Shown: positions 50,935-62,741, counted from the first letter of the stretch. The stretch is DNA of 64,000 bases from Raineyella sp. LH-20 (GCF_033110965.1 NZ_CP137003.1:3348001-3412000), one strand, 5' to 3'. A program made the numbers and translations. Notes: generated from the sequence alone by a model not told the origin.

Positions 50935-52525
50935 CCGGTACACCGACATCGCCGACGCCCTGATCCCCCTGCTCGGAGGGGCGGACAACATCGACGACAT
51001 CAACAACTGCATGACCCGGCTGCGGGTCAGCGTCGTGGATCCGGAGCTGATCCAGGGCGACGCCGTGCGCGCGGTCCCCGGCGTGCTGGGAGTGGTGGAG
51101 GACGAGACCTACCAGATCGTCCTCGGCCCCGGCGCCGTCACCAGGGTCGCCGAGGAGTTCCGCCGGTCGGTCACCGCGCAACGTACGTCTCCTGCTGGTG
51201 CCGCGGCCGACACGACCTCCGACGCCGAGCGGCTGGCCCAGAAGGGCGCCGCGATGAAGGCGGCCCAGAAGGCGCGCAACAACACCCCGATGAAGAACGC
51301 GATCCGCAAGATCGCCAACATCTTCGTGCCGCTGATCCCCGCCCTGATCGGCGCCGGCATCATCCTGGCGATCCGCGGCCTGCTCGCCAACTGGCAGACC
51401 GCCGGTGGAGCACCCGACTGGCTGGGCGCCCTGCTGCCCGCGCTCAACGTGATCGGCTCCGCGTTCCTCGGCTACCTGGCCGTCTTCGCCGGGATCAACG
51501 CCGCCAAGGAGTTCGGCGGCACCCCGGCACTGGGCGGCGCGGTCGCCGCGATCATCGTCGTTCCCGCAGTGGCGAACATCCAGTACACCCTGCCGCTGGT
51601 CGGTCAGGTGCACCTGAGCCCCGGGCAGGGCGGCGTGATCGGCGCCATCTTCGCCGCCGGGCTGTGTGCCTGGCTGGAACGGTTGCTGCGTGGCCGGATC
51701 CCTGACGCGATCGACATCCTCGTCACGCCGACGGTGGCGCTGCTGGTCTCCGGTCTGGCGACCATCTACGTCTTCATATTCGTCGCCGGTGTCATCGCCT
51801 CGGCGATCGGCGCCGGGGCGGTCTGGCTGCTGGCGCACTCCGGGGTGTTGGCCGGCTTCGTCCTCGGCGGCACCTTCCTGCCCCTGGTGATGCTGGGCCT
51901 GCACCAGGCCCTGGTGCCGATCCACGCCACCCTGATCGAACAGCTCGGCTTCACCCCGCTGTTGACCATCCTCTCGATGGCGGGCGCCGGCCAGGTGGGG
52001 GCCGCGGTCGTGGTCTGGCTGAAGCTGAAGCGGAACCGTTCGCTGCGCCGTACGATCAAGGGCGCGCTGCCGGTCGGCGTACTGGGCGTCGGCGAACCGC
52101 TGATCTACGGCGTCTCCCTGCCGCTGGGCCGCCCGTTCATCACCGCCTGCATCGGTGGTGCGTTCGGCGGTGCGGTGGTCGGCGCCTTCAACCAGTTCGT
52201 CGCCCCGTTCGGAGCCACCGCGATCGGTCCCTCCGGGCTCGCCCTGCTGCCGTTGCTGCAGAGCGACCGGGGTCAGGGATACGCCATCCTCGCGTACGTC
52301 ACCGGTCTGCTCGTCGGCTACCTGGCAGGGTTCGTCGCCACCTGGTTCTGGGGAATGCCGCCACAGTTGATCGCCGAGCACAACCGCACCGACGAGGAGG
52401 CGGCCACCCCGCAGCCCGCCCGCGCCCTCACCGGGGCGAACGCCACCCGGGACCTCCCGGCACCGGCCTCCCCCACCCAGATCTCCGCGACCCCGGAGTC
52501 CTCGACGGCCACCCGCGCCCGCTGA
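50927..52525 (+). CDS. PTS EIIBC, probably MurNAc permease (MurP type)
   Basis: A 532-residue transporter. The EIIB domain comes first, with phospho-acceptor Cys28 in NNCMTRLRVSV; the EIIC domain (about residues 120-490) has ten or so membrane segments with GEPLIYGVSLPLGRPF. No EIIA domain is present, as in E. coli MurP, which borrows EIIA-Glc; that partner must be encoded elsewhere. The overlap with murQ argues for MurNAc; sucrose or trehalose permeases share the fold. A hairpin follows. Confidence 0.9.
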   Translation: MTDRYTDIADALIPLLGGADNIDDINNCMTRLRVSVVDPELIQGDAVRAVPGVLGVVEDETYQIVLGPGAVTRVAEEFRRSVTAQRTSPAGAAADTTSDAERLAQKGAAMKAAQKARNNTPMKNAIRKIANIFVPLIPALIGAGIILAIRGLLANWQTAGGAPDWLGALLPALNVIGSAFLGYLAVFAGINAAKEFGGTPALGGAVAAIIVVPAVANIQYTLPLVGQVHLSPGQGGVIGAIFAAGLCAWLERLLRGRIPDAIDILVTPTVALLVSGLATIYVFIFVAGVIASAIGAGAVWLLAHSGVLAGFVLGGTFLPLVMLGLHQALVPIHATLIEQLGFTPLLTILSMAGAGQVGAAVVVWLKLKRNRSLRRTIKGALPVGVLGVGEPLIYGVSLPLGRPFITACIGGAFGGAVVGAFNQFVAPFGATAIGPSGLALLPLLQSDRGQGYAILAYVTGLLVGYLAGFVATWFWGMPPQLIAEHNRTDEEAATPQPARALTGANATRDLPAPASPTQISATPESSTATRAR

Positions 52526-52544
52526 CCGGTCGAGCGTCCGACTC

Positions 52545-52584
52545 GGCGACGGGACCCTTCCCTTGGGGGATTGGTCCCGTCGCC
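52545..52584 (+). terminator. Hairpin terminator of murQ-PTS
   Basis: ggcgacgggacc (52545-52556) and ggtcccgtcgcc (52573-52584), perfect 12-bp arms with a 16-nt loop. Confidence 0.75.
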
Positions 52585-52648
52585 GTGTCAGTGCCTGCGC
52601 CGTGTCAGTGCCTGCGCCGTGTCAGTGCCTGCGCCGTGTCAGTGCCTG
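52581..52648. repeat. 17-bp tandem repeat 5' of the UvrA-like gene
   Basis: Four exact units of cgccgtgtcagtgcctg. Further on, about 52807-52835, a 15-bp unit with gccaccggacatgcc repeats twice. The rest of 52649-52886 has no supported gene. Confidence 0.9.
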
Positions 52649-52886
52649 CGCCGACATCAGACACCGGTGTGCCGGGCACGGGCCGCGTCCGTGTCGTCCG
52701 ACAGGGTCGCGAGGAGTCTTCTGTCGAGTCGGCCCGGGCTTGCCTCGTACGGCCCCCGGCGACCACGATGGGCGACGTGGCACCACGGTGCCACCACCGG
52801 ACGCGTCGCCACCGGACATGCCGCCACCGGACATGCCACCAGACCGTGTCACCGCAGGACCGCCGGGCAACGAGAGGGAGACCACC

Positions 52887-55274
<2,388 letters not shown>

Positions 55275-55359
55275 CCAGAGGCTGCCGTCGTCCCGAGGAG
55301 GAGAGACCGCCGGAACCTCGGCGCCGCCGTACCGGCCCCGACCCGGCCCGCCGGGCGCA

Positions 55360-55389
55360 TTGGCCGACCGATACGTCGCCCGCTATAGT
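55360..55389 (+). promoter_or_regulatory. Promoter of tRNA-Gly
   Basis: TTGGCC (55360-55365), 18 nt, TATAGT (55384-55389), with the tRNA starting 27 nt later. Confidence 0.5.
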
Positions 55390-55416
55390 GGGGCACTGCG
55401 TCGCTGGTCGGCGCTC

Positions 55417-55490
55417 GCGGATGTAGCTCAATGGTAGAGCCCCAGTCTTCCAAACTGGCTACGCGGGTTCGATTCCCGTCATCCGCTCCA
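55417..55490 (+). tRNA. tRNA-Gly (anticodon TCC), CCA encoded
   Basis: Acceptor GCGGATG pairs with CATCCGC; D stem GCTC/GAGC; anticodon stem CCAGT/ACTGG with loop CTTCCAA; T stem GCGGG/CCCGT. Discriminator T and CCA are encoded (55487-55490). Confidence 0.95.
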
Positions 55491-55923
55491 CGCAAATGGC
55501 CTAGTCAGAGCCACATCACGGGACCCGGGCTCTCCAGCCAGTCCGGGACCAGCAGCTCCAGGCGGCCTGACAACCGCTGCGCGCGACCCGGGCACGGTCC
55601 CCTGGGAGTCCTTGCCCGGGCGTGCAGCGGACAGGAATCCTCCGCCGGTGGCCGGACCGGAGCCCTCGCCTGCCAGACCGTACTCGTGGTATGCATACCC
55701 TCCCGGTCGCCCGAGCGCGAATGAACACGAAGCGTACGGTCTGATACGCAGCGTACGGTCTGCGTCGCGGGACGGGGCACCGCAGGGCGACCCAGACCTG
55801 GACGAGCGCGCGGTGCGCCCGCCGAACGAGCGCTGCCGAGAACCTCCATCACCGGAAAGCCACGCCCCCTCCTGCCGACAAACCCCACCACGGGTACACA
55901 CCGAACGGCGATGAGGCGAATTA
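55491..55923. other. Gene-free interval between tRNA-Gly and the MarR gene
   Basis: About 430 bp with no supported gene. The sequence agcgtacggtctg occurs twice in a row (about 55730-55765). Open frames here have no recognisable content. Confidence 0.5.
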
Positions 55924-55941
55924 GTACGCATTGCGTACGAT
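55924..55941 (+). promoter_or_regulatory. Palindromic operator on the MarR -10 box
   Basis: GTACGCA-t-TGCGTAC (55924-55938) is a perfect 7-bp palindrome overlapping TACGAT (55936-55941), which stands 7 nt before the GTG at 55949. Confidence 0.7.
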
Positions 55942-55948
55942 CACTTCT

Positions 55949-56395
55949 GTGACCGCGCCCACACCCCAGTCCGGGTTCGACGCCGCCCAGATCGACACCC
56001 TGCGGCTCTCCGTGATCCGCATCGAGCGCAAGCTGCGCAAGAGCATGGGCACGGGCGGCATCACGCCGTCGCAACACTCGGCACTGTTCGCGCTGGACCG
56101 GCACGGACCGTTCCGCCTCGGCGAACTCGCCGACCGCGAACAGATCGGCAAATCCACTGTCACCCGGCTCGTCGCCGCCCTGGAAGCCAAGGGACTGGCC
56201 GTACGCACCGCCGACCCGCACGATGCCCGCGGCAGCATCATCACGATCACCCCCGCCGGGCACGCCCTGCTCACCGGCCTCGCGGAAGGGTCCAACGACT
56301 ATCTCCGACAGCGCCTGGACGCCCTCGACGCCGCCGATCGGGACCGCCTGCTCGACGCCCTCCCGGTCCTCGCACGGCTGGCGGAGCGACCATGA
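55949..56395 (+). CDS. MarR family transcriptional regulator
   Basis: A 148-residue winged-helix regulator: GGITPSQHSALFALDRHGPFRLGELADREQIGKSTVTRLVAALEAKGL (described as residues 35-82) is the DNA-binding core, followed by the wing AVRTADPHDARGSIITITPAG. The GTG at 55949 is leaderless. Its promoter carries a palindrome, and its stop overlaps the MFS exporter start (ATGA), the standard layout of a ligand-released repressor of an efflux pump. Ligand unknown. Confidence 0.92.
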   Translation: MTAPTPQSGFDAAQIDTLRLSVIRIERKLRKSMGTGGITPSQHSALFALDRHGPFRLGELADREQIGKSTVTRLVAALEAKGLAVRTADPHDARGSIITITPAGHALLTGLAEGSNDYLRQRLDALDAADRDRLLDALPVLARLAERP

Positions 56396-57633
56396 GGGCG
56401 TACGTCGCAGCGACCTTCCGCTCCCTGCGACACCGGGCCTATCGGCTCTACTTCACCGGCCAACTCATCTCGACCATCGGCACCTGGGCGCAGAAGGTGG
56501 CCCAAGCGTGGCTCGTCCTCCACCTCACCGGCTCCGGCACCCTGCTGGGGATCACCACCGGACTCCAGCAGTTGCCCACCCTCCTGCTGACATCCTGGGG
56601 AGGAAGCCTCGCCGACCGCTTCAACCGGCGGACCGTGCTGCTGTGGACCAACACCTGCGCAGTGCTGCCGGCCGCCATCCTGGGCATCCTGGCCCATCTC
56701 GACCGGGCCACCGTGCCGGTGATCATGGTGCTGGCGGTGGCCAGCGGCATCGCCGACGCCTTCGACAAGCCGGCACGCCACACGCTGGCGGCGGACATCG
56801 TGCCGACCGAGGACATCACCAACGCCGTGGCTCTGAACTCCACCATGTTCAACGCGGGCAAGGTGGTCGGCCCGGCCGCCGCCGGCCTGGTGATCGGGGT
56901 GGCCGGCGTGCCGATGACCTTCCTGCTCAACGCGTTGTCGTTCGTCGTCATGATCGTCGCCCTGCTGCGGATCCGTCCCGACGACATCCGTGCCCGCGAC
57001 GTCGCACCGAAGCAGACCGGCGCCCTGCTCGCCGGGCTCGACCACGCGCGCCGGACCCCGATCATCGCCGCCGTCCTCGCCGTGATGACGATCACCGGGC
57101 TGGTCGCGTACGACTGGAACACCGTCATCCCCCTGCTGGCACGGGACTTCTCCACCGACGCCAGCACGATCGGATTCCTCTTCGCCGCAATGGGGACCGG
57201 CGCCATCGTCGGCAGCCTCTCCCTGGCGGGCGTCCTGGTCGCGGCACCCCGCACCTTCCTCGCCGCGGGGATGGCCTTCGCCGTGGTGCTCGGTCTGGTC
57301 GCCGCCTCGCCGACGATGATCGTCACCCTGCTGGCGATGTTCGCGCTCGGCGCGGTCTCGACGACCTTCCGAGCCCTGGCCACCTCGCTGATCCAACTCA
57401 CCTCCGAGCCGGCACTACGGGGACGTACGGTGTCCCTGCTGATCATCGCCATCAACGGCACCTCGACGATCAGCGGGCCACTCATCGGAGCGACCGCCGA
57501 GCAGCTCGGCGCGCGGACGACCGTCGCCCTCGGGGCGGCCATCTCGCTGCTCGCCGGATGGGGCGCCTGGCGCTACCTGGCACGGGTCGCTCCGACGGCC
57601 GTCCGGCGGATCACCGATCGCGATCTCGCCTGA
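56392..57633 (+). CDS. MFS transporter, drug exporter type
   Basis: A 413-residue protein with about 12 membrane segments. The MFS_3 pattern is seen: FRSLRHRAYRLYFTGQLISTIGTWAQKVAQAWLVL at the start (described, residues 9-43), the motif SLADRFNRRTVL between helices 2 and 3, and FDKPARHTLAADIVP. This class includes enterobactin exporters and macrolide pumps. It is cotranscribed with the MarR gene; the substrate is not predictable. Confidence 0.92.
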   Translation: MRAYVAATFRSLRHRAYRLYFTGQLISTIGTWAQKVAQAWLVLHLTGSGTLLGITTGLQQLPTLLLTSWGGSLADRFNRRTVLLWTNTCAVLPAAILGILAHLDRATVPVIMVLAVASGIADAFDKPARHTLAADIVPTEDITNAVALNSTMFNAGKVVGPAAAGLVIGVAGVPMTFLLNALSFVVMIVALLRIRPDDIRARDVAPKQTGALLAGLDHARRTPIIAAVLAVMTITGLVAYDWNTVIPLLARDFSTDASTIGFLFAAMGTGAIVGSLSLAGVLVAAPRTFLAAGMAFAVVLGLVAASPTMIVTLLAMFALGAVSTTFRALATSLIQLTSEPALRGRTVSLLIIAINGTSTISGPLIGATAEQLGARTTVALGAAISLLAGWGAWRYLARVAPTAVRRITDRDLA

Positions 57634-57814
57634 CGGCGGGCCTCACCGCCGGCGACGCCTCTGGAGGCTCGCAGGGTGATCCCACCCGACGATGAAAAGA
57701 CCCCTTCCCAACCGCCCCCTCAGTCGTTAATGTGGCGAAGCTCACGCCCAGAATGAAGCTTCAACCTCCGTCTCCTTGGTTTAATGGACTTACCGATCAA
57801 CCGAGGAGAGCATC

Positions 57815-58009
57815 ATGAACGACACCGCGTACTGCGCCGCCGATGGCGTCGACCCACTCCTTCTCCCCACCGGCACGGCGCGTCTGGTCCGTGGCGAGGC
57901 CTGGGACCTGCAGGCCGGCGGCGTTCGCATCGCCCGGTTGATGGAGGCCCTGCGCAGCCCGTTCGCCCACGTGCCGCACCGTCACCTCATCCACCAGCCG
58001 GCGCACTGA
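57815..58009 (+). CDS. Orphan 64-residue protein, function unknown
   Basis: MNDTAYCAADGVDPLL at the start, then a central amphipathic helix (GGVRIARLMEALRSPF) and a His-rich end (HVPHRHLIHQPAH), with a single Cys7. GAGGAGAG lies 5-6 nt before the ATG, and a 10-bp hairpin with a short T run (58051-58087) follows the stop, so the unit looks like a real single-gene transcript. The AT-richer 57690-57800 stretch upstream would hold the promoter, perhaps around ggtttaatgg. I recognise no family. A small regulator, metal-binding peptide or peptide precursor are all possible. Confidence 0.6.
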   Translation: MNDTAYCAADGVDPLLLPTGTARLVRGEAWDLQAGGVRIARLMEALRSPFAHVPHRHLIHQPAH

Positions 58010-58050
58010 TCACCTGCGGGGCCGGTCACGGCCTCGCTCCTGGCATCCCA

Positions 58051-58081
58051 CGACAGCCCTTCGTCACCCGGAGGGCTGTCG
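58051..58081 (+). terminator. Hairpin terminator of the 64-residue protein gene
   Basis: cgacagccct (58051-58060) and agggctgtcg (58072-58081) with an 11-nt loop, then cgtttctgg. Confidence 0.75.
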
Positions 58082-58090
58082 CGTTTCTGG

Positions 58091-58149
58091 TGATGCGGTG
58101 CTACTCGTGATGCGGCACTACTCGTGATGCAGTGCTACTCGTGATGCAG
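58091..58149. repeat. 17-bp tandem repeat copying the permease stop region
   Basis: Units of tgatgcagtgctactcg at 58091, 58108, 58125 and a partial one from 58142. On the minus strand each holds the GAG-TAG (Glu-stop) end of the permease gene. Confidence 0.9.
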
Positions 58150-60699
58150 TGCCGCCACCACGTCCAGGCGGGCCGCCGACCGCGCCGGGATCAGCGCCGC
58201 CAGGACGCCGAAGACGACGCCCACCACGATCGTCAGCAGCACCCCGCCGTACGGGAAGGCGTACGGCATCGGCCAGCCGACGTTCTTCATCGCCTGGACC
58301 AGCGCGTAGCCCAGCCACACCCCCGAGATCACGCCGAACATCGTGCCGATCACCGACAGCAACAGCGACTCCGCGACGACCATCCGGCGCACCTGGCGCC
58401 GCGTCGAGCCGACGGCCCGGAGCATGCCGATCTCCCGGGTCCGGGCCAGCACCGACATCGCCAGGGTGTTCAGCAGGGCGAGCAGGGACGGCACCGCGAG
58501 CGCGGCGATCAGACCGTTGAAGATCCCGAGGGTGGCGTTGAACGTACGTTCCTGTTCGGCGCGCCACTCGGACGCCTCGTAGAGGCGGAATCCCGGGTAG
58601 TCCTGGACGATCCGGTCCAGCGCGGTCTTCGTCGCAGCCGGATCCGCACCGGGCAGCCGGTTCGCCATGATCAGCATGTCGGAGGTGACGTTGAAGTCGC
58701 GTGCGAGCATGTCCTGGCTGACGTAGATCGTCGACACCTTGGCGTTCAGGTAGTCGTTGCCGATGCCGGCGACGTGGTACGTCCGCGGGCCGTTGGGGGT
58801 CTCCAGGGTCACCGCCTCGCCGGGGATGAGCCCCTCCTGGCTGGAGAAGATGCCGTTGCCGATCAGCCAGCGCCCGGCACCGAGCTGGCCCACCGCGGCA
58901 TCCGAGGAGCCGGGGTTCCAGTCCAGCGCAGCGACGCTGAGGTAGGCGGCAGGGTCGATGCCGATCACCTGGACGTCGCGCCCGTTGAGCTGACCGCGGG
59001 CGATGCGCAGGCTGGAGACCGGCCCGATGCCCGGGGTGTGCCGGATCTCTCGGCTCAGGGCGGGTCCGGCCGCGACGTTGCCCTGGCTCAGCACGATCGA
59101 CTGCGGGATGACCATGTAGTCGGCGCTGAGCGACTTGTCGATGTAGCCGAGGAACCCGGCGAAGATCGACTGGATGACGGTCACCATCGCCACGATGGAG
59201 GCGAGCCCGAGCATCACCGCCGTCACCGTGACGGCCGATCGCCCGGGGTTGCGTTCCAGGTTCGACCGGGCCAGCGCGCCCTCCCGGGAGAAGACGATGT
59301 CGACCAGGTTGCCGAACGCCCGGGCCAGCGGGTTGACCACCGCCGGGGTGACCAGAGCGATGCCGACCAGGAAGAGCACCGCCCCCAACCCGATCATCGC
59401 CGGCATCCCGGTGACGAGGCAGAACACGGAGGCGATCAGCACCCCGACACCGATCCAGGCACGGACGCCGGCGGACGCGCGATAGGCCGCCTCGCTCACC
59501 GGGCGCAGCGCCTCCATCGGGGTGATCCGGCCGGCGGCCCGGGCGGGGATCAGCGCGGCCAGCAGGGTGACCCCCATGCCCAGACCGATCGCCTGGGCGT
59601 ACGCCGACGGCTCGAAGACCACCGGTCCCAGGTCCAGGTGGACGATGGTGGCGAACACCGGCCGCATCGCCGCGAACAGCGTGGCCGCCATCAGGTAGCC
59701 GAGCACCATGCCCATCAGCGTCCCCAGCGCGCCCTGCACCAGGGCTTCCGCGAGGAACATCATCGTGACCGTACGTCGCCCGGCCCCGATCGCCCGCAGC
59801 ATGCCGATGTCGCGGCGGCGTTCGGCGACCATCGTGCGGAAGCTGTTGAGGATGATGAACCCGGCGGTGACCACGGCGAAGACGCCGAACAGGGTGAAGG
59901 CGAACTGGCTGGTCTGCAGGGACGCAACGAGGGTCCCCGCCGTGGACAGTCCGCCCACGGTGTAGTCGCCGCCGGCGGCCCGGCGCACCGCGTCCTCCGC
60001 CTGGCCACGGTCGGCGCCGGGCGCCAGCGTGGCCTGCACCACTGTCACCTTGTCCCCCAGACCGAACAGCTGCTGCGCCGCCGTCAGCGGCACGTAGACC
60101 CGCTCCTGTCCGCCCACCGACGGGGTGGACAGCAGGCCGACGACGGTGAACTTCGTCGTCCCGACCTGCGAGGGGAGGGCGAGTTCGGCGCCGATCCGCA
60201 GCCCGAGCCGGTCGGCCAGGTCCGCGGCGAGCACCACCGACGTGGTGTCGGTGGTGGACAGCAGCCGGCCCTCGACGATCGGATAGTCGCGGATCCGTCC
60301 GGTGACCGCCGGATCGACGCCGACCACCGTCACGGCGCTGACCTGGTCGGTCACCGGCACGTCCCGGCGGACCGGCAGCGGCGCCTGCTGCTCCACCTCA
60401 CCGGTCGCCAGCGCGACGCCGCCGACGCGGGAGATCCGGTCCAGGACGGCCGTCGAGAACGGCTGGGCCAGCGTGCTGGTCACGGAGAGGTCGATCTGAC
60501 CCGAGGTCGACAGGATCGAGCGGTTGAAGGTCTGCATGATCGTCGGCAGGATGCCGTTCAGGCCGAAGACGAGCATCACGCCGAGAGCCACCGCCAGGCT
60601 GGTCAGCAACGAGCGCAGGCCGCGGCCACGCAGGTAGCGCCAGGCCAGCCCCATGCTGGCCCGGCTCGCGCCCCCGGCGCGACGGACCTGCCCGTTCAC
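58135..60699 (-). CDS. MacB/FtsX-like ABC transporter permease
   Basis: An 854-residue permease with the two-FtsX-domain layout: a first membrane helix (about 29-50), a large outer domain, three helices near 270-400, a second first-helix near 500, another outer domain and three helices to the end. The FtsX motifs occur twice (RRRDIGMLRAIGAGRRTV and TREIGMLRAVGSTRRQV). It would work with the ATPase and adaptor encoded upstream to export a hydrophobic compound, peptide or lipoprotein. The GTG at 60699 overlaps the ATPase stop (GTGA). Its 3' end is repeated. Confidence 0.92.
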   Translation of the reverse strand: MNGQVRRAGGASRASMGLAWRYLRGRGLRSLLTSLAVALGVMLVFGLNGILPTIMQTFNRSILSTSGQIDLSVTSTLAQPFSTAVLDRISRVGGVALATGEVEQQAPLPVRRDVPVTDQVSAVTVVGVDPAVTGRIRDYPIVEGRLLSTTDTTSVVLAADLADRLGLRIGAELALPSQVGTTKFTVVGLLSTPSVGGQERVYVPLTAAQQLFGLGDKVTVVQATLAPGADRGQAEDAVRRAAGGDYTVGGLSTAGTLVASLQTSQFAFTLFGVFAVVTAGFIILNSFRTMVAERRRDIGMLRAIGAGRRTVTMMFLAEALVQGALGTLMGMVLGYLMAATLFAAMRPVFATIVHLDLGPVVFEPSAYAQAIGLGMGVTLLAALIPARAAGRITPMEALRPVSEAAYRASAGVRAWIGVGVLIASVFCLVTGMPAMIGLGAVLFLVGIALVTPAVVNPLARAFGNLVDIVFSREGALARSNLERNPGRSAVTVTAVMLGLASIVAMVTVIQSIFAGFLGYIDKSLSADYMVIPQSIVLSQGNVAAGPALSREIRHTPGIGPVSSLRIARGQLNGRDVQVIGIDPAAYLSVAALDWNPGSSDAAVGQLGAGRWLIGNGIFSSQEGLIPGEAVTLETPNGPRTYHVAGIGNDYLNAKVSTIYVSQDMLARDFNVTSDMLIMANRLPGADPAATKTALDRIVQDYPGFRLYEASEWRAEQERTFNATLGIFNGLIAALAVPSLLALLNTLAMSVLARTREIGMLRAVGSTRRQVRRMVVAESLLLSVIGTMFGVISGVWLGYALVQAMKNVGWPMPYAFPYGGVLLTIVVGVVFGVLAALIPARSAARLDVVAALHHE

Positions 60700-61580
60700 A
60701 GCAACCCCGCTCGCTCCATCGCCCGGACCGGCCCCTCCCGCGACCCGTCGAGCAGCAGGTCGTCGACCACCCGGCCGTCGTTCATCAGGATCAGTCGCTG
60801 GGCGTACGACGCGATCCGCGGGTCGTGGGTGACCATCAGCACCGAACGGTGCCATTCCGCGGCGACCTGGCGGAGCAGTTCGGCGATCTCGGTCGCCGAT
60901 TTCGAGTCGAGGTTGCCGGTGGGCTCGTCGGCCAGCACGAGAGCGGGATCGGTGGACAGTGCGCGGGCGACGGCGACCCGCTGCTGCTGGCCTCCGGAGA
61001 GCTCGTCCGGGCGGTTGTGCAGGCGCTCGGCGAGCCCCACCCGGACCAGCCAGCGGGTGGCCCGCTCGTCGGCGTCGGCCGCCCCGTCGAGGGTCAGCGG
61101 CAGGGCGGCGTTCTCCACCGCGTCCAGGACCGGGATCAGGTTGAACGACTGGAAGACGAATCCGATCCGCCGCCGACGCAGCTCGGTGAGCCGGTCGTCG
61201 GGCAGCGTGGTCAGGTCGCTCCCGTCCACCAGCACCCGGCCCGCGGTGGGGGTGTCGAGACCGCCGAGCATGTTGAGCAGGGTGGACTTGCCGCACCCCG
61301 ACGGCCCCATCACGGTGACGAACTCCCCCGGTGACACCGCGATGTCGACCCCGTCCAGGGCCCGGACCTCGCCGTCGCCCGCGCCGTAGACCTTGGTGAG
61401 GCCCTCGGTCCGGACGATCGTACGGTCGCTGTCCGGGTCGACCGGTGCTGCCGCCGGCCCCGCGGCCGGAGCGGTCACCGCGATGGTCGGCTCGCCGGCG
61501 ACCACCGGATCCACGACGTCCGCGGGATCCGGCGACACGGTCATCTCCGGCGCCGCTGCCGGCTTCCTATCCCGCCACAT
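60696..61580 (-). CDS. MacB-type ABC transporter ATP-binding protein
   Basis: A 294-residue ATPase of the LolD/MacB class: Walker A GPSGCGKST, RRRRIGFVFQSFNLIPVLDAVEN, signature LSGGQQQRVAVARAL, Walker B LVLADEPTGNLD and MVTHDPRIASYA. The ATG at 61580 overlaps the adaptor end by 14 nt; ATG 61544 is an alternative that drops 12 residues. The first 60 residues are Pro/Ala-rich and precede the conserved domain. Confidence 0.92.
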   Translation of the reverse strand: MWRDRKPAAAPEMTVSPDPADVVDPVVAGEPTIAVTAPAAGPAAAPVDPDSDRTIVRTEGLTKVYGAGDGEVRALDGVDIAVSPGEFVTVMGPSGCGKSTLLNMLGGLDTPTAGRVLVDGSDLTTLPDDRLTELRRRRIGFVFQSFNLIPVLDAVENAALPLTLDGAADADERATRWLVRVGLAERLHNRPDELSGGQQQRVAVARALSTDPALVLADEPTGNLDSKSATEIAELLRQVAAEWHRSVLMVTHDPRIASYAQRLILMNDGRVVDDLLLDGSREGPVRAMERAGLL

Positions 61581-62733
61581 GGACCGATGCCCCGTCCGTG
61601 AGGGACCCCAGCTGGGTGGTCGCGACGACGTCGTCCGCAGCGAGTCCGGCGGTGATCTGGGCGAGGGTGTCGGTGGAGGCGCCCACCTCGACCCGGGTGC
61701 GGTGCGCCGTGCCGTCGGTGATCGTGTAGACGTACTTGGCGGCCCCGTCGCTCTGCACCGCCTGGACCGGAACCACCAGCGCACCGGGGACGGACTCGGT
61801 CGCGATCGTGACATTGCCGCTCATCCCGAGCCGCAGGGAGACATCGCCCGGAGTCAGCGGCACCCTGACGACGAAGGCGGTGCCGCCGGTCTTCGTGCTC
61901 ATCGAGGTGGTCGCGATCTGCGACACGGTGCCGTCGAACGGGTGTCCGGGGAAGGCGTCGAGGGTGACCGAGGCCTTCTGGTCGGGCGTCACCCCCGCGA
62001 TGTCGGCCTCGTCGACCTGGGCGGCGAAGTCCACCGCGGAGAGGTCGACGATGCTGAAGACCGGTGCCGCGGTGGTGACGGCGGCACCCGCGGCCGCCTT
62101 CGGCCCGGAACCGTCGAGGGACAGCACGGTCAGCACGGGGAACGACACCACGCCGCCGGTCGGCGCGGTGATCGTCGCGTTCCGCGCGTTGTTCTGGGCG
62201 TTCGTCCGTACGACGACAGCGGCTGAGCGGGCCGCCGACGCGGCGCTCGAGGCGGCGTCGGCCGACTTCTCGGCCGCGTCGGCCGCGGAGAGCGCGGCGG
62301 AGCGGGCGGAGGTCTGGTCACTGGTGGCGTGTGGCATCGCGAGCGCCGCGGCACGTTGCGCCCGGGCGGTCGCGAGCTGTGCCTTCGCCGCCTGGCCCTG
62401 GGCGTCGGCCTGGGCGACCTGCGCGTCGGCCTGGGCAACGGCGGCCCGCATCGACGCCTGGTCCAGGGTGGCGAGGACGTCGCCGGCCTTGACGGTCTGG
62501 CCGTCGCTCACCCGGACGTCGTCCAAGGTGCCGGCGACCGGCGAGTAGACGGCCGTTCGTGAGGTCGCGTCCACGGTGCCGGGCGCCGAGACGCTGACGG
62601 AGAGATCCTGCACGGAGGCCCGTGCGGTGTTCACCGTCGGCTTGCCGGCCTGGCTCGAGAACGCGTACCCACCGCCGAGGGCGGCGAGGACGGCCAGCGT
62701 GGCGACACCGGCGATGATGCGCCCCTTCTTCAT
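61567..62733 (-). CDS. Membrane-fusion (MacA-like) efflux adaptor
   Basis: A 388-residue extracellular adaptor: an N-terminal signal anchor (MKKGRIIAGVATLAVLAALGG), the lipoyl half-motif YSPVAGTLDDVRVSDGQTVKAGDVLATLD, a long Ala/Gln/Ser-rich coiled coil (about 105-190), then ITAPTGGVVSF and the beta-barrel and membrane-proximal domains. The coiled coil is unusually Ala-rich and low in complexity. The ATG at 62733 has GTAGGAG overlapping the tetR stop. Confidence 0.9.
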   Translation of the reverse strand: MKKGRIIAGVATLAVLAALGGGYAFSSQAGKPTVNTARASVQDLSVSVSAPGTVDATSRTAVYSPVAGTLDDVRVSDGQTVKAGDVLATLDQASMRAAVAQADAQVAQADAQGQAAKAQLATARAQRAAALAMPHATSDQTSARSAALSAADAAEKSADAASSAASAARSAAVVVRTNAQNNARNATITAPTGGVVSFPVLTVLSLDGSGPKAAAGAAVTTAAPVFSIVDLSAVDFAAQVDEADIAGVTPDQKASVTLDAFPGHPFDGTVSQIATTSMSTKTGGTAFVVRVPLTPGDVSLRLGMSGNVTIATESVPGALVVPVQAVQSDGAAKYVYTITDGTAHRTRVEVGASTDTLAQITAGLAADDVVATTQLGSLTDGASVHVAG

Positions 62734-62741
62734 CTGCACTC

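Noticed and set aside
55479-55931. Minus-strand open frame between tRNA-Gly and marR
   Set aside because: It begins in the marR operator, ends at the tRNA, and its Gly/Arg/Ser-rich product shows no domain.
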